Assembly: GCF_943193215.1 (NCBI RefSeq)
Contig: NZ_CALPDH010000029.1
Span: 1-64,000 of the forward strand
Direction: 5' to 3'
DNA: 64,000 nt
Source of the DNA: Acetatifactor aquisgranensis
GTDB taxonomy: Bacteria; Bacillota; Clostridia; Lachnospirales; Lachnospiraceae
Part shown: piece after piece, positions 43,574 to 53,132 of the stretch
Position numbering within the stretch: position 1 is the first letter of the stretch
How the letters are laid out: every line of letters begins with the position of its first letter
Notes under the pieces: generated by a model
What the model was told of the DNA's origin: nothing
What the model saw: the letters and a program-made list of their open reading frames with translations, nothing else
Databases searched by the model: none
Translations under genes and position numbers: made by a program

Positions 43574-43722
43574 CATTATGACAGTAAGGAAATAAAGTCC
43601 TCCAAGAGGACGACAGAACCCTCATTATGACAGCAATGTAATGAAGTCCTCCAAGAGGACGACAGAACCCTCATTATGACAGCAATGTAATAAAGTCCTC
43701 CAAGAGGACGACAGAACCCTCA
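43574..43722 (-). repeat. Three 49-bp tandem copies of the SNF2 gene 3' end
   Basis: Units start at 43672, 43623 and 43574, exactly 49 bp apart, after the gene's own end at 43721. Each, on the minus strand, repeats the codons EDFITLLS and stop (EDFISLLS in the distal copy), a spacer and GTCCTC, which pairs with the next GAGGAC over a 3-nt loop (43695-43709, 43646-43660, 43597-43611). Confidence 0.88.
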
Positions 43723-46700
43723 TTATGACAGCAATGTAATGAAGTCCTCTTTGGTCATCCCGCCAAGCTGCCCCGCATCCCCCGAAATGACCTGATCCGA
43801 CAGCGCCCTCTTGCTCTCCTGCAGCTCCTGAATCTTCTCCTCAATGGTTCCCTTTGCAATCAGCCGGTACACCACCACCATTTTCGTCTGGCCAATGCGG
43901 TGGGTGCGGTCTGTGGCCTGGTTCTGCACTGCCAGGTTCCACCAGGGATCGTAGTGGATGACTACATCCGCCCCTGTCAGGTTCAGCCCCACGCCGCCTG
44001 CTTTCAGGGAAATCAGGAATACTTTCGTATCGTCTTTATTAAAGTCCTTGACCAGCTGCAGCCTCTTCTCCTTGGGAGTGGCCCCGGTGATGGTATAGAA
44101 ACTGATTCTCTCCTCTTCCAGCCGCCCGGCAATCAGCTCCAGCATGGAAGTGAACTGGGAGAACAGCAGCATCTTGTGGCCGCCCTCCACAGCGCTTTTC
44201 ACCAGCTCCACACAGGCCTCCAGCTTGGCGGACTCCCCGTGATAATTTTCAAAACACAGCGCCGGATCGCAGCAGATCTGCCGCAGCTTCATCAGCTCCG
44301 CCAGAATCTGTATCTTGTTCCTCTGGAATTCCCGGGCATCCTGCATGACAATCCGCTGTCTCATATTGACTACCTGCGCATCGTAAAGTTTCTGCTGCTC
44401 GGGCTCAAACTTCACATAACGGTTCTCCTCCAGCTTCTCCGGCAGGTCTTTCAGCACATTCTCTTTCATCCTGCGCAGGATGAAAGGCGCCGTCATCCTC
44501 TGAAGCCGCTCCAGCGCCCCCTGATCCTCACTGCGCACGATGGGAGCCTCGAACTCGTTCCGGAACACATCATATCCATACAGATATCCCGGAATCAGGA
44601 AATCGAAAATGCTCCAGAGCTCGCTGAGGCGGTTTTCGATGGGCGTGCCTGTCAGGGCATAGCGCGTCCTGCTCTTCACCGCTTTCACGGCTTTGGCTGC
44701 CGCCGTGGTATGGTTCTTGATATACTGGGCCTCATCGATGATCTGATAGCTGAATTCCTTGTCCTCATAATGCTCTATATCACGCTTCAGCAGATCATAG
44801 GAGGTCACTAGTACATCGTATTCTTTATAATGGGAAAGTTTCTCCCGCCGCTCCTCCTGCCCGCCGGTGATGAAGCCGCAGGAAAGCTCCGGCGTATACC
44901 CCCGTATCTCCTCGCCCCAGTTGTACACCAAAGAAGCCGGCGCCACCACCAGAGCCGTGCCCTTCTTTCCCTCCAGCTTGGCCGCCAGCAGGACAGAGAG
45001 CATCTGCAGCGTCTTGCCAAGGCCCATATCGTCCGCAAGGATTCCCCCCAGCCCATAGGCCTCCAGGGTCCGAAGCCATCTGTAGCCATTCCTCTGATAG
45101 CCCCGCATGATTTCTTTCAGCGAGGGCGGCTCCTCGAAATCCGCATCGTTCACTGTCTTGAAATTCTTCACCATCTCCCGGAAATAACTGTCCCTGCTGC
45201 TGTAAATCTCTTCATTTTTCTCCAGCAGCTTGTCCAGATACAGCGCCCGGTACAGGGGGAGCTTCACATTGCCTTTCAGCAGTTCTTTCGGGCTCATCCG
45301 CAGGGATTCCATCATCTCTGCCAGTGTCTGCAGGGCCCCTTCCTCGTCCAGGCTCAGGAAATCCCCGTTTTTCAGCCGATAGTATTTCTTTTTCTGGCGA
45401 TAGCTCTTCAGGATGTCCAAAAGCTCTTCCGGCGGCACGTCCTGGGTGGCGATATTCAGATTCAGCAGATTCCTGGAAACCGATATGCCCACGCTCATCC
45501 GCACCCTTCGCCCGATATTCAGATTGCTGAACCGCCTGGTGCACTGTACCTCCCCCAGCGCAAGCAAAGCGTCCACGCCCTTGTCCAGCACCTGGAACAT
45601 CAGGCCCTCATCCCGGCCGCAGTTCAGCTCCTGCTTTTCATTGTCCCAGTCGGGAAACCACTGTCTGGCCAGGAACAGGGCCTCCTGCTCCCTGGTTCCC
45701 TCTCTGAAAGGCTCCAAAGGCCGCTCCCTTTCACCGTAATCTGTTACACGGAATTCCGTATCCCCGTATCTGGCTCCCACCCGGCAGCTCATATCATGGT
45801 TCTCCGCGTCCAGGTAGAATACGAACTCTGCCTGAGGCGGCAGGAAACCCGCTATCTCCTCGGCATTCTCCTCCATGATGTCCACGGCTCCCTCCAGCTG
45901 GGGCAGCACGGAGTAATAGAACTGGGGCAGCTTATTGCGGCCCACTTGAAAGGTCAGCGTCCCCTCCTGGCAGAACTGAGCCATGATCTGAACCTTTTTC
46001 AGGAAATCCTGCTCCAGTCTGTACAGTCCTGCCTCGCAGATATAGTAGGCCGTCCCCACCCCGTAGAAAAGCTGCGGCATACGGCAGTCCACTGTAATCC
46101 CGTGGAATTCCCTGTGCATCCCGAAATCGTTCTTCCGGATAGTCATGGATATCTTCGGATTCTGCTCCTTTGCGTACAGAGTCGCTTTCCATTTCGTATC
46201 GCTGTCTTTGTCCTCATATTCCAGGGAGTCCTGACCTAACAGCCTGTACAGCTCATCCAGCCGCCAGCCGGAAAGGGCCAGCTCCCCGTCCTTGGAGGCG
46301 GCTCGCTTGGAATAGCTGTTGGCCTCTATCATCCTTTTCTCGAAAGCCACTTCCTCTTTTACGATTCTGCCTATGAAATCAATCCACCGTCTGCATTCTG
46401 TGGCAAAATTGTTAATATTGTGGTTGATGCTGGTGCTGGTGCCGTACATATCGGTCTTGGACTCCTGCACATTGTGGTAGAACCCGAACAGGTCCTTTAT
46501 CACGAACAGCTTCTTCTCCCCTATCCTGAAGGAGACGTTCAGCCCTCCGTTCTTCAGGGTCACCCTGGGGACCAGGGTCAGGCTCTCCGCCTTTCCTATG
46601 GCATCCGACACCACGATGTTGGCGCGCCGCTCATAAAAAGCCTGTATCAGCCGCATCCCCTGCCAGTCCGTGGCATCCCCCAGATTCTTGTCCTGGAGAT

Positions 46701-47220
46701 AGTCCTCCACCAGCATCAGGAGGGCTCCCAGATAGGGACAATACTCCCTTCTGTAATATCTGCTGTAATAATGCCGCCTGCACTCCGCGCACTGGCATTC
46801 CGCGTACAGAGCGCTGTCCCGGTTGAACAGGATATGGATGGGAAAAGTCGTCTTTCCCTCCCTGCCCTCTCCGGCGGCCTCGCCCACCGTCTCGGTCCTG
46901 CCCTCAGCATATCCGCTGTGGACCTCCTGGAGGCTTATCTTTTTCTCCCGGCAGAGGGTTTCCGCTTTCTGGGTGACGGCCTTGGTCAGCCGCATATTTT
47001 TGCGTATGGCCCTGCAGTCGAAATACTGATACCGCCCAAGTTCCGCGTAATCCGCCAGTCTGCGCCTTTCCGTCTCCGGGGAGTCCTCTTCCTCCTGGCG
47101 GTTCAGGACGATATATTCTTTTTCCGCTTCTCCTGCTGCCTCCTCAGCAGCCTCTGCGTCTTTTACTGTATCCTCTCTTCCTGTGGTATCCTTTTCCAGC
47201 CGTCTTTTATGCGTCCCCAT
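43723..47220 (-). CDS. SNF2-family DEAD/DEAH helicase with SWIM-like N-terminus
   Basis: A 1165-residue ATP-driven DNA translocase. An N-terminal Cys-rich region (CQCAECRRHY) resembles a SWIM zinc finger. An SNF2-associated domain is in the middle. The motor spans about 700-1150: DDMGLGKTLQML (motif I), IDEAQ (motif II), TGTPIENRLSE (motif III), DPWWNLAVQNQATDRTHRIGQ (motifs V-VI). Members remodel protein-DNA complexes; the bacterial role is unclear. GAAAGGAAC precedes the ATG. Its 3' end is followed by three 49-bp copies of itself. Confidence 0.93.
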   Translation of the reverse strand: MGTHKRRLEKDTTGREDTVKDAEAAEEAAGEAEKEYIVLNRQEEEDSPETERRRLADYAELGRYQYFDCRAIRKNMRLTKAVTQKAETLCREKKISLQEVHSGYAEGRTETVGEAAGEGREGKTTFPIHILFNRDSALYAECQCAECRRHYYSRYYRREYCPYLGALLMLVEDYLQDKNLGDATDWQGMRLIQAFYERRANIVVSDAIGKAESLTLVPRVTLKNGGLNVSFRIGEKKLFVIKDLFGFYHNVQESKTDMYGTSTSINHNINNFATECRRWIDFIGRIVKEEVAFEKRMIEANSYSKRAASKDGELALSGWRLDELYRLLGQDSLEYEDKDSDTKWKATLYAKEQNPKISMTIRKNDFGMHREFHGITVDCRMPQLFYGVGTAYYICEAGLYRLEQDFLKKVQIMAQFCQEGTLTFQVGRNKLPQFYYSVLPQLEGAVDIMEENAEEIAGFLPPQAEFVFYLDAENHDMSCRVGARYGDTEFRVTDYGERERPLEPFREGTREQEALFLARQWFPDWDNEKQELNCGRDEGLMFQVLDKGVDALLALGEVQCTRRFSNLNIGRRVRMSVGISVSRNLLNLNIATQDVPPEELLDILKSYRQKKKYYRLKNGDFLSLDEEGALQTLAEMMESLRMSPKELLKGNVKLPLYRALYLDKLLEKNEEIYSSRDSYFREMVKNFKTVNDADFEEPPSLKEIMRGYQRNGYRWLRTLEAYGLGGILADDMGLGKTLQMLSVLLAAKLEGKKGTALVVAPASLVYNWGEEIRGYTPELSCGFITGGQEERREKLSHYKEYDVLVTSYDLLKRDIEHYEDKEFSYQIIDEAQYIKNHTTAAAKAVKAVKSRTRYALTGTPIENRLSELWSIFDFLIPGYLYGYDVFRNEFEAPIVRSEDQGALERLQRMTAPFILRRMKENVLKDLPEKLEENRYVKFEPEQQKLYDAQVVNMRQRIVMQDAREFQRNKIQILAELMKLRQICCDPALCFENYHGESAKLEACVELVKSAVEGGHKMLLFSQFTSMLELIAGRLEEERISFYTITGATPKEKRLQLVKDFNKDDTKVFLISLKAGGVGLNLTGADVVIHYDPWWNLAVQNQATDRTHRIGQTKMVVVYRLIAKGTIEEKIQELQESKRALSDQVISGDAGQLGGMTKEDFITLLS

Positions 47221-47483
47221 AATTTTATGTGTTCCTTTCCCCGTTTACCGCGCTTTTCCGCATATGAAATTCTTTCCGGAAAAGCAATACTTACATTATA
47301 TCTTCTTACCAGCATACCTGCAATGGATAAATGTCTGAATTTAGATGCTTTTAGCGGATTTTCTCTATCTGAGAAAAAAGGTTTTATTTTAAAACGACTT
47401 ATGCTATACTTGGATAAGTTTTTCAGAGCGGTGCAGGCAGGCTGTATCGCGGCTTACATTTTACATGAGGGAGGCATTGGCCT

Positions 47484-48305
47484 TTGGAACAGAAAGAAAA
47501 ACGTATTGTGGTAAAAGTGGGGACTTCCACCCTGACCCATGAATCCGGCGCACCGAATCTGCGGCGGATGGGACATCTGGCCCGGATTCTGTCAGATCTG
47601 CACGGGATGGGGCACGAGGTGATTCTGGTATTTTCCGGCGCCATCGCAGTGGGCACATCCAGGCTGGGGCTGCGGGAACGCCCCGGGGAGCTGCGGATGA
47701 AGCAGGCCGCCGCCGCGGTGGGCCAGTGCCAGATGATGCATATCTTCGACCAGTTCTTTGGCGAATACAGCCAGTCTGCCGCACAGATCCTGCTCACCGG
47801 CGACGATGTGGAGGACACCTGCAGACGGGAGCATTTAAAGGGAACTTTCTCCGCATTGCTGGAAATGGGCGTCATACCGGTGGTAAATGAGAACGATTCT
47901 GTTTCTTCCGCCGAGATTGAGACCGGGCGTCACAAGGTACTGGGCGACAACGACACCCTCTCCGCCATTGTGGCAAAGCTGTGCCGGGCAGATCTTCTGG
48001 TGCTGCTCAGCGATATCGACGGGCTGTATGACGCCGACCCGAAGACCAATCCGGAGGCGAAGCTTCTCCACCATGTAGCCTCCCTGACACCGGAAATCCT
48101 GGAAATGGCCGGAGGCGCGGGCACCTGGCGGGGCACAGGCGGCATGGCCACCAAGCTCTCTGCAGCCCGCATCGCCATGGAGGCGGGCTGCGACATGGTA
48201 ATCGCCAACGGAGCGGACATGGACAGCCTCTATCCAATCGTGGAGGGGCAGACCGTCGGCACACGGTTTCTGGCAGCAAATCCAAATCAGGAGGAAACGA
48301 TATGA
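47484..48305 (+). CDS. proB: Glutamate 5-kinase
   Basis: A 273-residue kinase that phosphorylates glutamate in proline synthesis. The amino-acid kinase fold opens with IVVKVGTSTLTHE, and SGAIAVGTSRLG and PVVNENDSVS are family motifs. There is no C-terminal PUA domain, as in many short Firmicutes forms. The start is TTG at 47484, with GGGAGG about 9 nt upstream. Its stop overlaps the proA start (ATGA at 48302), so translation is coupled. First of proB-proA-proC. Confidence 0.94.
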   Translation: MEQKEKRIVVKVGTSTLTHESGAPNLRRMGHLARILSDLHGMGHEVILVFSGAIAVGTSRLGLRERPGELRMKQAAAAVGQCQMMHIFDQFFGEYSQSAAQILLTGDDVEDTCRREHLKGTFSALLEMGVIPVVNENDSVSSAEIETGRHKVLGDNDTLSAIVAKLCRADLLVLLSDIDGLYDADPKTNPEAKLLHHVASLTPEILEMAGGAGTWRGTGGMATKLSAARIAMEAGCDMVIANGADMDSLYPIVEGQTVGTRFLAANPNQEETI

Positions 48306-49552
48306 CGATATTGCAGCAGCAGGGACAGGCGGCCAAATCTGCCTCCCGCACTCTCGCCACAGCGGGAACAGCCGAAAAGAATGCCGCACTGGAAGCAATC
48401 GCAGCTGTCCTTGCGGACAGGCAGCAGGAATGGCTCCGGGCAAACGCCGAAGATGTATCCGCCGCCAAAGAGGCCGGGATGCGCCCCGCCATGCTGGACC
48501 GGCTGACTTTGACCAGGGAGCGTATTGAGGGAATCGCAGAAGGAATCCGGCAGATCATCTCACTTCCAGATCCCATCGGGCGGGTGGACAAGATGGAGAC
48601 CCGGCCCAATGGGCTCATCATCGGCAGACGGCGGGTTCCCCTGGGGGTCATCGCCATCATCTATGAGGCCCGGCCCAATGTCACTGTGGACGCCGCGGCA
48701 CTGTGTCTGAAATCCGGCAATGTCTGTATCCTGCGGGGCGGCAGGGAGGCTATCCATTCCAATCGCTGTGCGGTATCCCTCATGCGGGAGGCGCTTGTGT
48801 CGGCAGGGCTGCCCGGGGACTGCATCAGCCTGGTCCAGGATCCCGGCCGTGAGAGCGCAAATGAGCTGATGCATCTGGACGGATACGTGGATGTGCTCAT
48901 TCCCAGGGGCGGGGCGGGACTGATTCGGACTGTGGCCAAAGAAGCCAGCGTCCCTGTCATCCGCACCGGCGAGGGCATCTGCCATATCTATGTGGACAGC
49001 GAGGCCGACCTGGATATGGCTGCCAGTATCCTCCACAATGCAAAATGCTCCCGCCCTTCCGTGTGCAATGCGGCGGAGTGCGTGCTGGTACAGGAGGACA
49101 TCTCGGAAGCTTTCTGGGCAAAGGCGCTGCCCCTGCTGGAGAAGCATAAAGTCGAGCTGCGCGCGGACGGGAAAGCCCTGAAAATACTGGGCGAGAAAGC
49201 TGTGCCTGCATCGGAGGCGGATTGGGATACAGAATATGACGACTACATCCTGGCAATACGGACGGTCCGGGACTGCGAGGAGGCCATCGCTTTCATCAAT
49301 GCCCACGGCACAGGCCATTCGGAGTGCATCGTCACCGACAGCTATTCCAAAGCCCAGCGGTTCCTGAACGCAGTGGACGCGGCCGCCGTATATGTCAACG
49401 CCTCCACCCGCTTCACGGACGGCGGTGAGTTCGGTCTGGGCGCGGAAATCGGCATCTCCACCCAGAAGATGCACGCCAGAGGCCCCATGGGGCTGGAGGA
49501 ACTGACCAGTTGCAAGTATGTGGTCTATGGAGAAGGCCAGGTACGAGAATAA
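48302..49552 (+). CDS. proA: Gamma-glutamyl phosphate reductase
   Basis: A 416-residue NADPH-dependent reductase that forms glutamate semialdehyde from the ProB product. The aldehyde-dehydrogenase fold is clear. The catalytic Cys lies in NAAECVLV-like context (AKCSRPSVCNAAECV, about 250-260), and IPRGGAGLI and TGEGICHIYVD are family motifs. It is coupled to proB by a four-base overlap and followed by proC after 63 bp. Confidence 0.96.
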   Translation: MTILQQQGQAAKSASRTLATAGTAEKNAALEAIAAVLADRQQEWLRANAEDVSAAKEAGMRPAMLDRLTLTRERIEGIAEGIRQIISLPDPIGRVDKMETRPNGLIIGRRRVPLGVIAIIYEARPNVTVDAAALCLKSGNVCILRGGREAIHSNRCAVSLMREALVSAGLPGDCISLVQDPGRESANELMHLDGYVDVLIPRGGAGLIRTVAKEASVPVIRTGEGICHIYVDSEADLDMAASILHNAKCSRPSVCNAAECVLVQEDISEAFWAKALPLLEKHKVELRADGKALKILGEKAVPASEADWDTEYDDYILAIRTVRDCEEAIAFINAHGTGHSECIVTDSYSKAQRFLNAVDAAAVYVNASTRFTDGGEFGLGAEIGISTQKMHARGPMGLEELTSCKYVVYGEGQVRE

Positions 49553-49615
49553 CGAGGAAAATGTTGCCGGCGGCGTGGTTTTTACGTAAAATATGTATCG
49601 GGAGATAAATGCTAT

Positions 49616-50431
49616 ATGGATAACAAAGAGATGGTTTTTGGTTTTATCGGCACAGGAAATATGGGCGGAGCGTTAGCACAGGCGGCCAGGCACAGGATAA
49701 AAGGTTCACAGATTCTCCTGGCCAACCGCTCCCCGGAAAAGGCCCTGTCGCTGGCGCGGGAACTGGAGGCAAAAACAGCGGACAATCAGGAAATCGCCAG
49801 AGAAGCCGATTACATCGTCCTGGGAGTCAAACCCCAGCTGATGGAGGAAGTCCTGGCGGAAATCTCGCCAATGCTGGAGCGGAGGGAGGATTCCTTCGTG
49901 CTGGTGAGCATGGCCACGGGGCTCACCGTCGCCCGGATACAGGAGCTGGTCGGCAGGGACTATCCTGTCATCCGCATCATGCCCAATACTCCTGTATCCA
50001 TCGGCGAGGGGATGGTCCAGTACGCATGCAGCGAGGCTGTCACGGAAAGTACTCTGCAGATATTCCTGGATGCCTTTGCCTGGGCCGGACGGTTCGCCTC
50101 CATTCCGGAATTCAGGATGGACGCGGGATCTGCCGTCTCCGCCTGCGGGCCCGCCTTTGCGGATATCTTCCTGGAGGCCATGGCGGACGGCGGGGTGGCC
50201 TGCGGCCTGTCCAGAGAACAGGCCATGGAGCTGGCGGCACAGATGCTGGCAGGCACGGCCAAGCTGGCTCTGGAATCCGGCCAGCATCCCGGCTCCCTGA
50301 AAGACGCTGTCTGCTCTCCCGGCGGCACCACCATCCAAGGGGTGCGAAAGCTGGAGGAGTCCGGTTTCCGCGGGGCGGTGATCAATGCCGTCATCGCCTC
50401 CTATGAGAGGACGCTGGAACTGAAGCAGTGA
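49616..50431 (+). CDS. proC: Pyrroline-5-carboxylate reductase
   Basis: A 271-residue enzyme that makes the last step to proline. The N-terminal Rossmann motif GFIGTGNMGGALA (about 8-20) binds NADPH, and the C-terminal domain has the family signature DAVCSPGGTTIQGVRKLEE (about 224-242). Length matches. The upstream sequence CGGGAGATAAATGCTAT gives a weak ribosome site. Last gene of the proline operon; the next gene runs the other way. Confidence 0.96.
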   Translation: MDNKEMVFGFIGTGNMGGALAQAARHRIKGSQILLANRSPEKALSLARELEAKTADNQEIAREADYIVLGVKPQLMEEVLAEISPMLERREDSFVLVSMATGLTVARIQELVGRDYPVIRIMPNTPVSIGEGMVQYACSEAVTESTLQIFLDAFAWAGRFASIPEFRMDAGSAVSACGPAFADIFLEAMADGGVACGLSREQAMELAAQMLAGTAKLALESGQHPGSLKDAVCSPGGTTIQGVRKLEESGFRGAVINAVIASYERTLELKQ

Positions 50432-50618
50432 ACGGATTGCCGGCAGTCGGTTTGGGATTTTTCCGGCTGCGTGTTGCAAGGGAAAAATCGTATAAATCGG
50501 CGGCAAAACGGCCAATCCTGATTGCTCCCGGACGGAGAGGGAAATCAAGGCAGACCCACGGCGGGCGGAACGGGCGGCACAGGCGAAGGCCCGATAGCCG
50601 CCCCTTTCCGCCGGAGGT

Positions 50619-52427
50619 TCACCCTCTGGCGATTTTCGCCGGATACCATTTCTGGAACCACATTGTGAAGACCCCCATCAGGGCCGGGAGGACGGAATTG
50701 ATGGCCCCGATCCACGCTCCTGCCTCTGTCCCCATGACGGCGTAAGTCCACAGGGGCGTCAGCAGATACAGGATGCCCCACAGCAGCGTCAGAATCCGGT
50801 TTGTCTTCAGGAACATCGGATTGCGGAGCGCATCCTCCCCATTATACTGGTTCATGGAATAATACGCGGTGAGCGGAATCCTGCGAGTGCAGCTGGCCGT
50901 CCACATGATGCCGAAGCTGAGATAGGCCAGAGGCACCGCCAGTCTTTCCGGGGCGCCCAAAAGCGAGAGGACAGCGAACCCCGCCACCAGCGCCGCCGAC
51001 AAAAGGTCATAAAAAGTCTTCCGGCTGCGGTAAGACAGCAAAGGCATCACCATGCACACCGCCAGGCTGGCCAGGCTGCCCCAGCGGCTGTCAATGGGCA
51101 CTGCCGCCCAGAAGACAATCCAGGGAATCAGCAGAATATTCATGTTCGTCCCTTTGCGCGGCATGCAGACGCCCACGGCTCCCTGAGTTCCTGTTCCCGG
51201 CGGCATTCCGGCCTCCCCATTCTTTCCCCGCCTTTCCATCCCCTGCGGCGCGCCGGACGCCTCTTGCGCATCCTCCCCCGCTCCGATGCCTCCGAAATAT
51301 TTTTCCCAGTTCAGCATCAGGCTAAAATCACCTTTCACCCGGTACAGATGCTTCATGAGCGCCTCGTCCCCCCGGATTTCTCCTCGTGAGATGGACTGCC
51401 ACACGGTGAAAGGAGTCTCAATCCTCGTGGTGGCGGCCCCGAATCCGTCGGTGACGACCCTGCTCCCCTCTTTGCCCAGAATCACCTGATAGCATTCGTC
51501 CAGATCCGTATAGCACATTTCCAGCACGATATCTTTTCCGGGATAGTTTTCCCTCCGATAGAGGGCTGCCATCTGACGGGTGAAGACAAGGGCATCCGAT
51601 TCCCGCCCTCCGGTCTCCTTATCTATGCCCCAGCTGGCGTCCGCCATGCTTTCAAATACCTCCCTGGGGTATAACAGTTCGCCCAGCTTTTCCTTTGTCT
51701 CAGGCCGGATGCCTCCCCGGACATACTCTCTCCCCGCCTGCCGCACATGTTCCAGATATCCCTCTGTCCTCCGGGACAGCTCCGGCACCCGGAACAGTTC
51801 CCCCTGACCGCAGAAAATCGCCGTATATGCCTCCCTGCCGCAGAGGTGGCCGAACAGGCTGTGCACCCCGTCGTAATTCCCCTCCGCGCTGTAGAATCCG
51901 CAGGTGGAGATAAGGACGCTCCTTTTGCCGCTCATATCATAGCGGGAGGGATGGCTGCCGCTGCCCGTCTCCGCTTCATTTTCCACCATGAAGGGAAGCA
52001 TCATGGGCAGCTGGCGGTCTATCAGGTTCTTCAGTCCCCCCGGCACCGAATAATAATAGAGGGGAAAACTCCATACCGTCACGTCCGCCCACAGGAGCTT
52101 TTGTATCACTTCCCGCATATCGTCCTGGATGCAGCAATTCCCGGGGGTTTTGTCCCAGCAGGAAAAGCATCCCAGGCAGGGGCGTATCTCCAGCCGGCTG
52201 ACCTGGATTTCTTGGATTTCCGTCTCCTCCGCCCAGACCTCCCCGCTGCACGCCCCTTCCGCTTGCGGTTCCCTGTCTCGGGTCTCTCCGTCCCGCGAAT
52301 AGAAGGCATTGTCGTCTTCATATTTCTCGGCCAGCCCTTCTCTCATTCCCTCCAGAAAGCGCTTCGTCAGTTTCCAGGTATTGCTCCGGTCCCCCTTGGG
52401 ACTTCCGTTGATTGCCAGAATCTTCAT
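50619..52427 (-). CDS. Flavodoxin-SCP2-membrane fusion protein
   Basis: A 602-residue protein with three parts. About 1-260 is a NAD(P)H-dependent FMN-reductase-type flavodoxin (LAINGSPKGDRSNTWKL at the FMN loop, CLGCFSCWDKTPG). About 285-385 resembles an SCP2 sterol-binding domain (VLEMCYTDLDECYQV). About 440-600 has five membrane segments of unknown family. The fusion is unusual; it could reduce or sense a lipid-like compound at the membrane. GGAGGG precedes the ATG, next to the padR gene. It is probably controlled by PadR. Confidence 0.75.
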   Translation of the reverse strand: MKILAINGSPKGDRSNTWKLTKRFLEGMREGLAEKYEDDNAFYSRDGETRDREPQAEGACSGEVWAEETEIQEIQVSRLEIRPCLGCFSCWDKTPGNCCIQDDMREVIQKLLWADVTVWSFPLYYYSVPGGLKNLIDRQLPMMLPFMVENEAETGSGSHPSRYDMSGKRSVLISTCGFYSAEGNYDGVHSLFGHLCGREAYTAIFCGQGELFRVPELSRRTEGYLEHVRQAGREYVRGGIRPETKEKLGELLYPREVFESMADASWGIDKETGGRESDALVFTRQMAALYRRENYPGKDIVLEMCYTDLDECYQVILGKEGSRVVTDGFGAATTRIETPFTVWQSISRGEIRGDEALMKHLYRVKGDFSLMLNWEKYFGGIGAGEDAQEASGAPQGMERRGKNGEAGMPPGTGTQGAVGVCMPRKGTNMNILLIPWIVFWAAVPIDSRWGSLASLAVCMVMPLLSYRSRKTFYDLLSAALVAGFAVLSLLGAPERLAVPLAYLSFGIMWTASCTRRIPLTAYYSMNQYNGEDALRNPMFLKTNRILTLLWGILYLLTPLWTYAVMGTEAGAWIGAINSVLPALMGVFTMWFQKWYPAKIARG

Positions 52428-52433
52428 TTTGAT

Positions 52434-52985
52434 TCATCCCTCCTTTCCGCCTGCCCGCAGCCTGTCGATGCAGCTCTGGGCCCACTCTGTATGCATCTTC
52501 ATATTCCGCAGGCCATATTCAACAGTCATCTGCCAGTACAGGGCTTTCTCCCTGTCCTCCAGGTAACTGCTGTAGTTCGCTATATGCTCCGGCACGGCAG
52601 CAAGGCTTTGGACGAACATTTCACAGCAGGACTTCAGGGCTTCAAAATAGCGGATGTTTTCCTCTCTGCCGCGCTCCCCCATAAAGAATACTTTCATCAG
52701 CACCGGTACCCGGGGCGCTATGTCCGGCCCCTCCTCGGAAAGCCACCGCAGCAGCTCCTCCCGGCCCTCCTCCGTAACCGAATAGACATTTTTGTCCGGC
52801 CTGCCCTGCTGGGGCACACAGCATTTTGACACCCAGCCCTTCTGCTCCAGTGTCTGCAGTTCACGGTAAATCTGGCTGGTCTGGGCATTCCAGAAATAGT
52901 ACAGGGAATCCCTGAAAGCCGTATTGATTTCATATCCCGTCATGTCCTGATAGTTCAAAAGGCCTAAAATTCCGTGCTTCAGCAT
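52434..52985 (-). CDS. PadR family transcriptional regulator
   Basis: A 183-residue PadR-type repressor. The N-terminal winged helix (about 1-90) has KHGILGLLNYQDMTGYEI, SQIYRELQTLEQKGW and GRPDKNVYSVTEEGREEL. A C-terminal helical dimer domain follows (about 100-180), as in PadR subfamily 2. Members sense phenolic acids or drugs. GGAGGAG precedes the ATG. It is upstream of the flavodoxin fusion gene by 6 bp, so they share a transcript. A perfect palindrome at 53051-53070 overlaps their promoter. Confidence 0.93.
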   Translation of the reverse strand: MLKHGILGLLNYQDMTGYEINTAFRDSLYYFWNAQTSQIYRELQTLEQKGWVSKCCVPQQGRPDKNVYSVTEEGREELLRWLSEEGPDIAPRVPVLMKVFFMGERGREENIRYFEALKSCCEMFVQSLAAVPEHIANYSSYLEDREKALYWQMTVEYGLRNMKMHTEWAQSCIDRLRAGGKEG

Positions 52986-53050
52986 CTATATCTCCTCCTT
53001 CTGCCGCCCGCCTGCTTTCGTAGGCCTGGCTCCATGATTGTTTTTCTATT

Positions 53051-53070
53051 ATATTCCACTTGTGGAATAT
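53051..53070 (-). promoter_or_regulatory. PadR operator and promoter
   Basis: ATATTCCAC-TT-GTGGAATAT is a 20-bp palindrome. On the minus strand it lies within the 17-bp spacer of a promoter with -35 TTGCAT and -10 TATAAT (about 53075 down to 53047), and overlaps the -10. This is the typical place for an autorepressor site. Confidence 0.75.
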
Positions 53071-53132
53071 ATGCAAGTCAAAAAAGGGCCGGCACTCAAA
53101 TATAGCGGCTCCTTCTTGTCAATCCGTGTTTC

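Noticed and set aside
43574..43745. CRISPR-like array
   Set aside because: Units are contiguous at 49 bp with no unique spacers, contain gene codons, and no cas gene is present.
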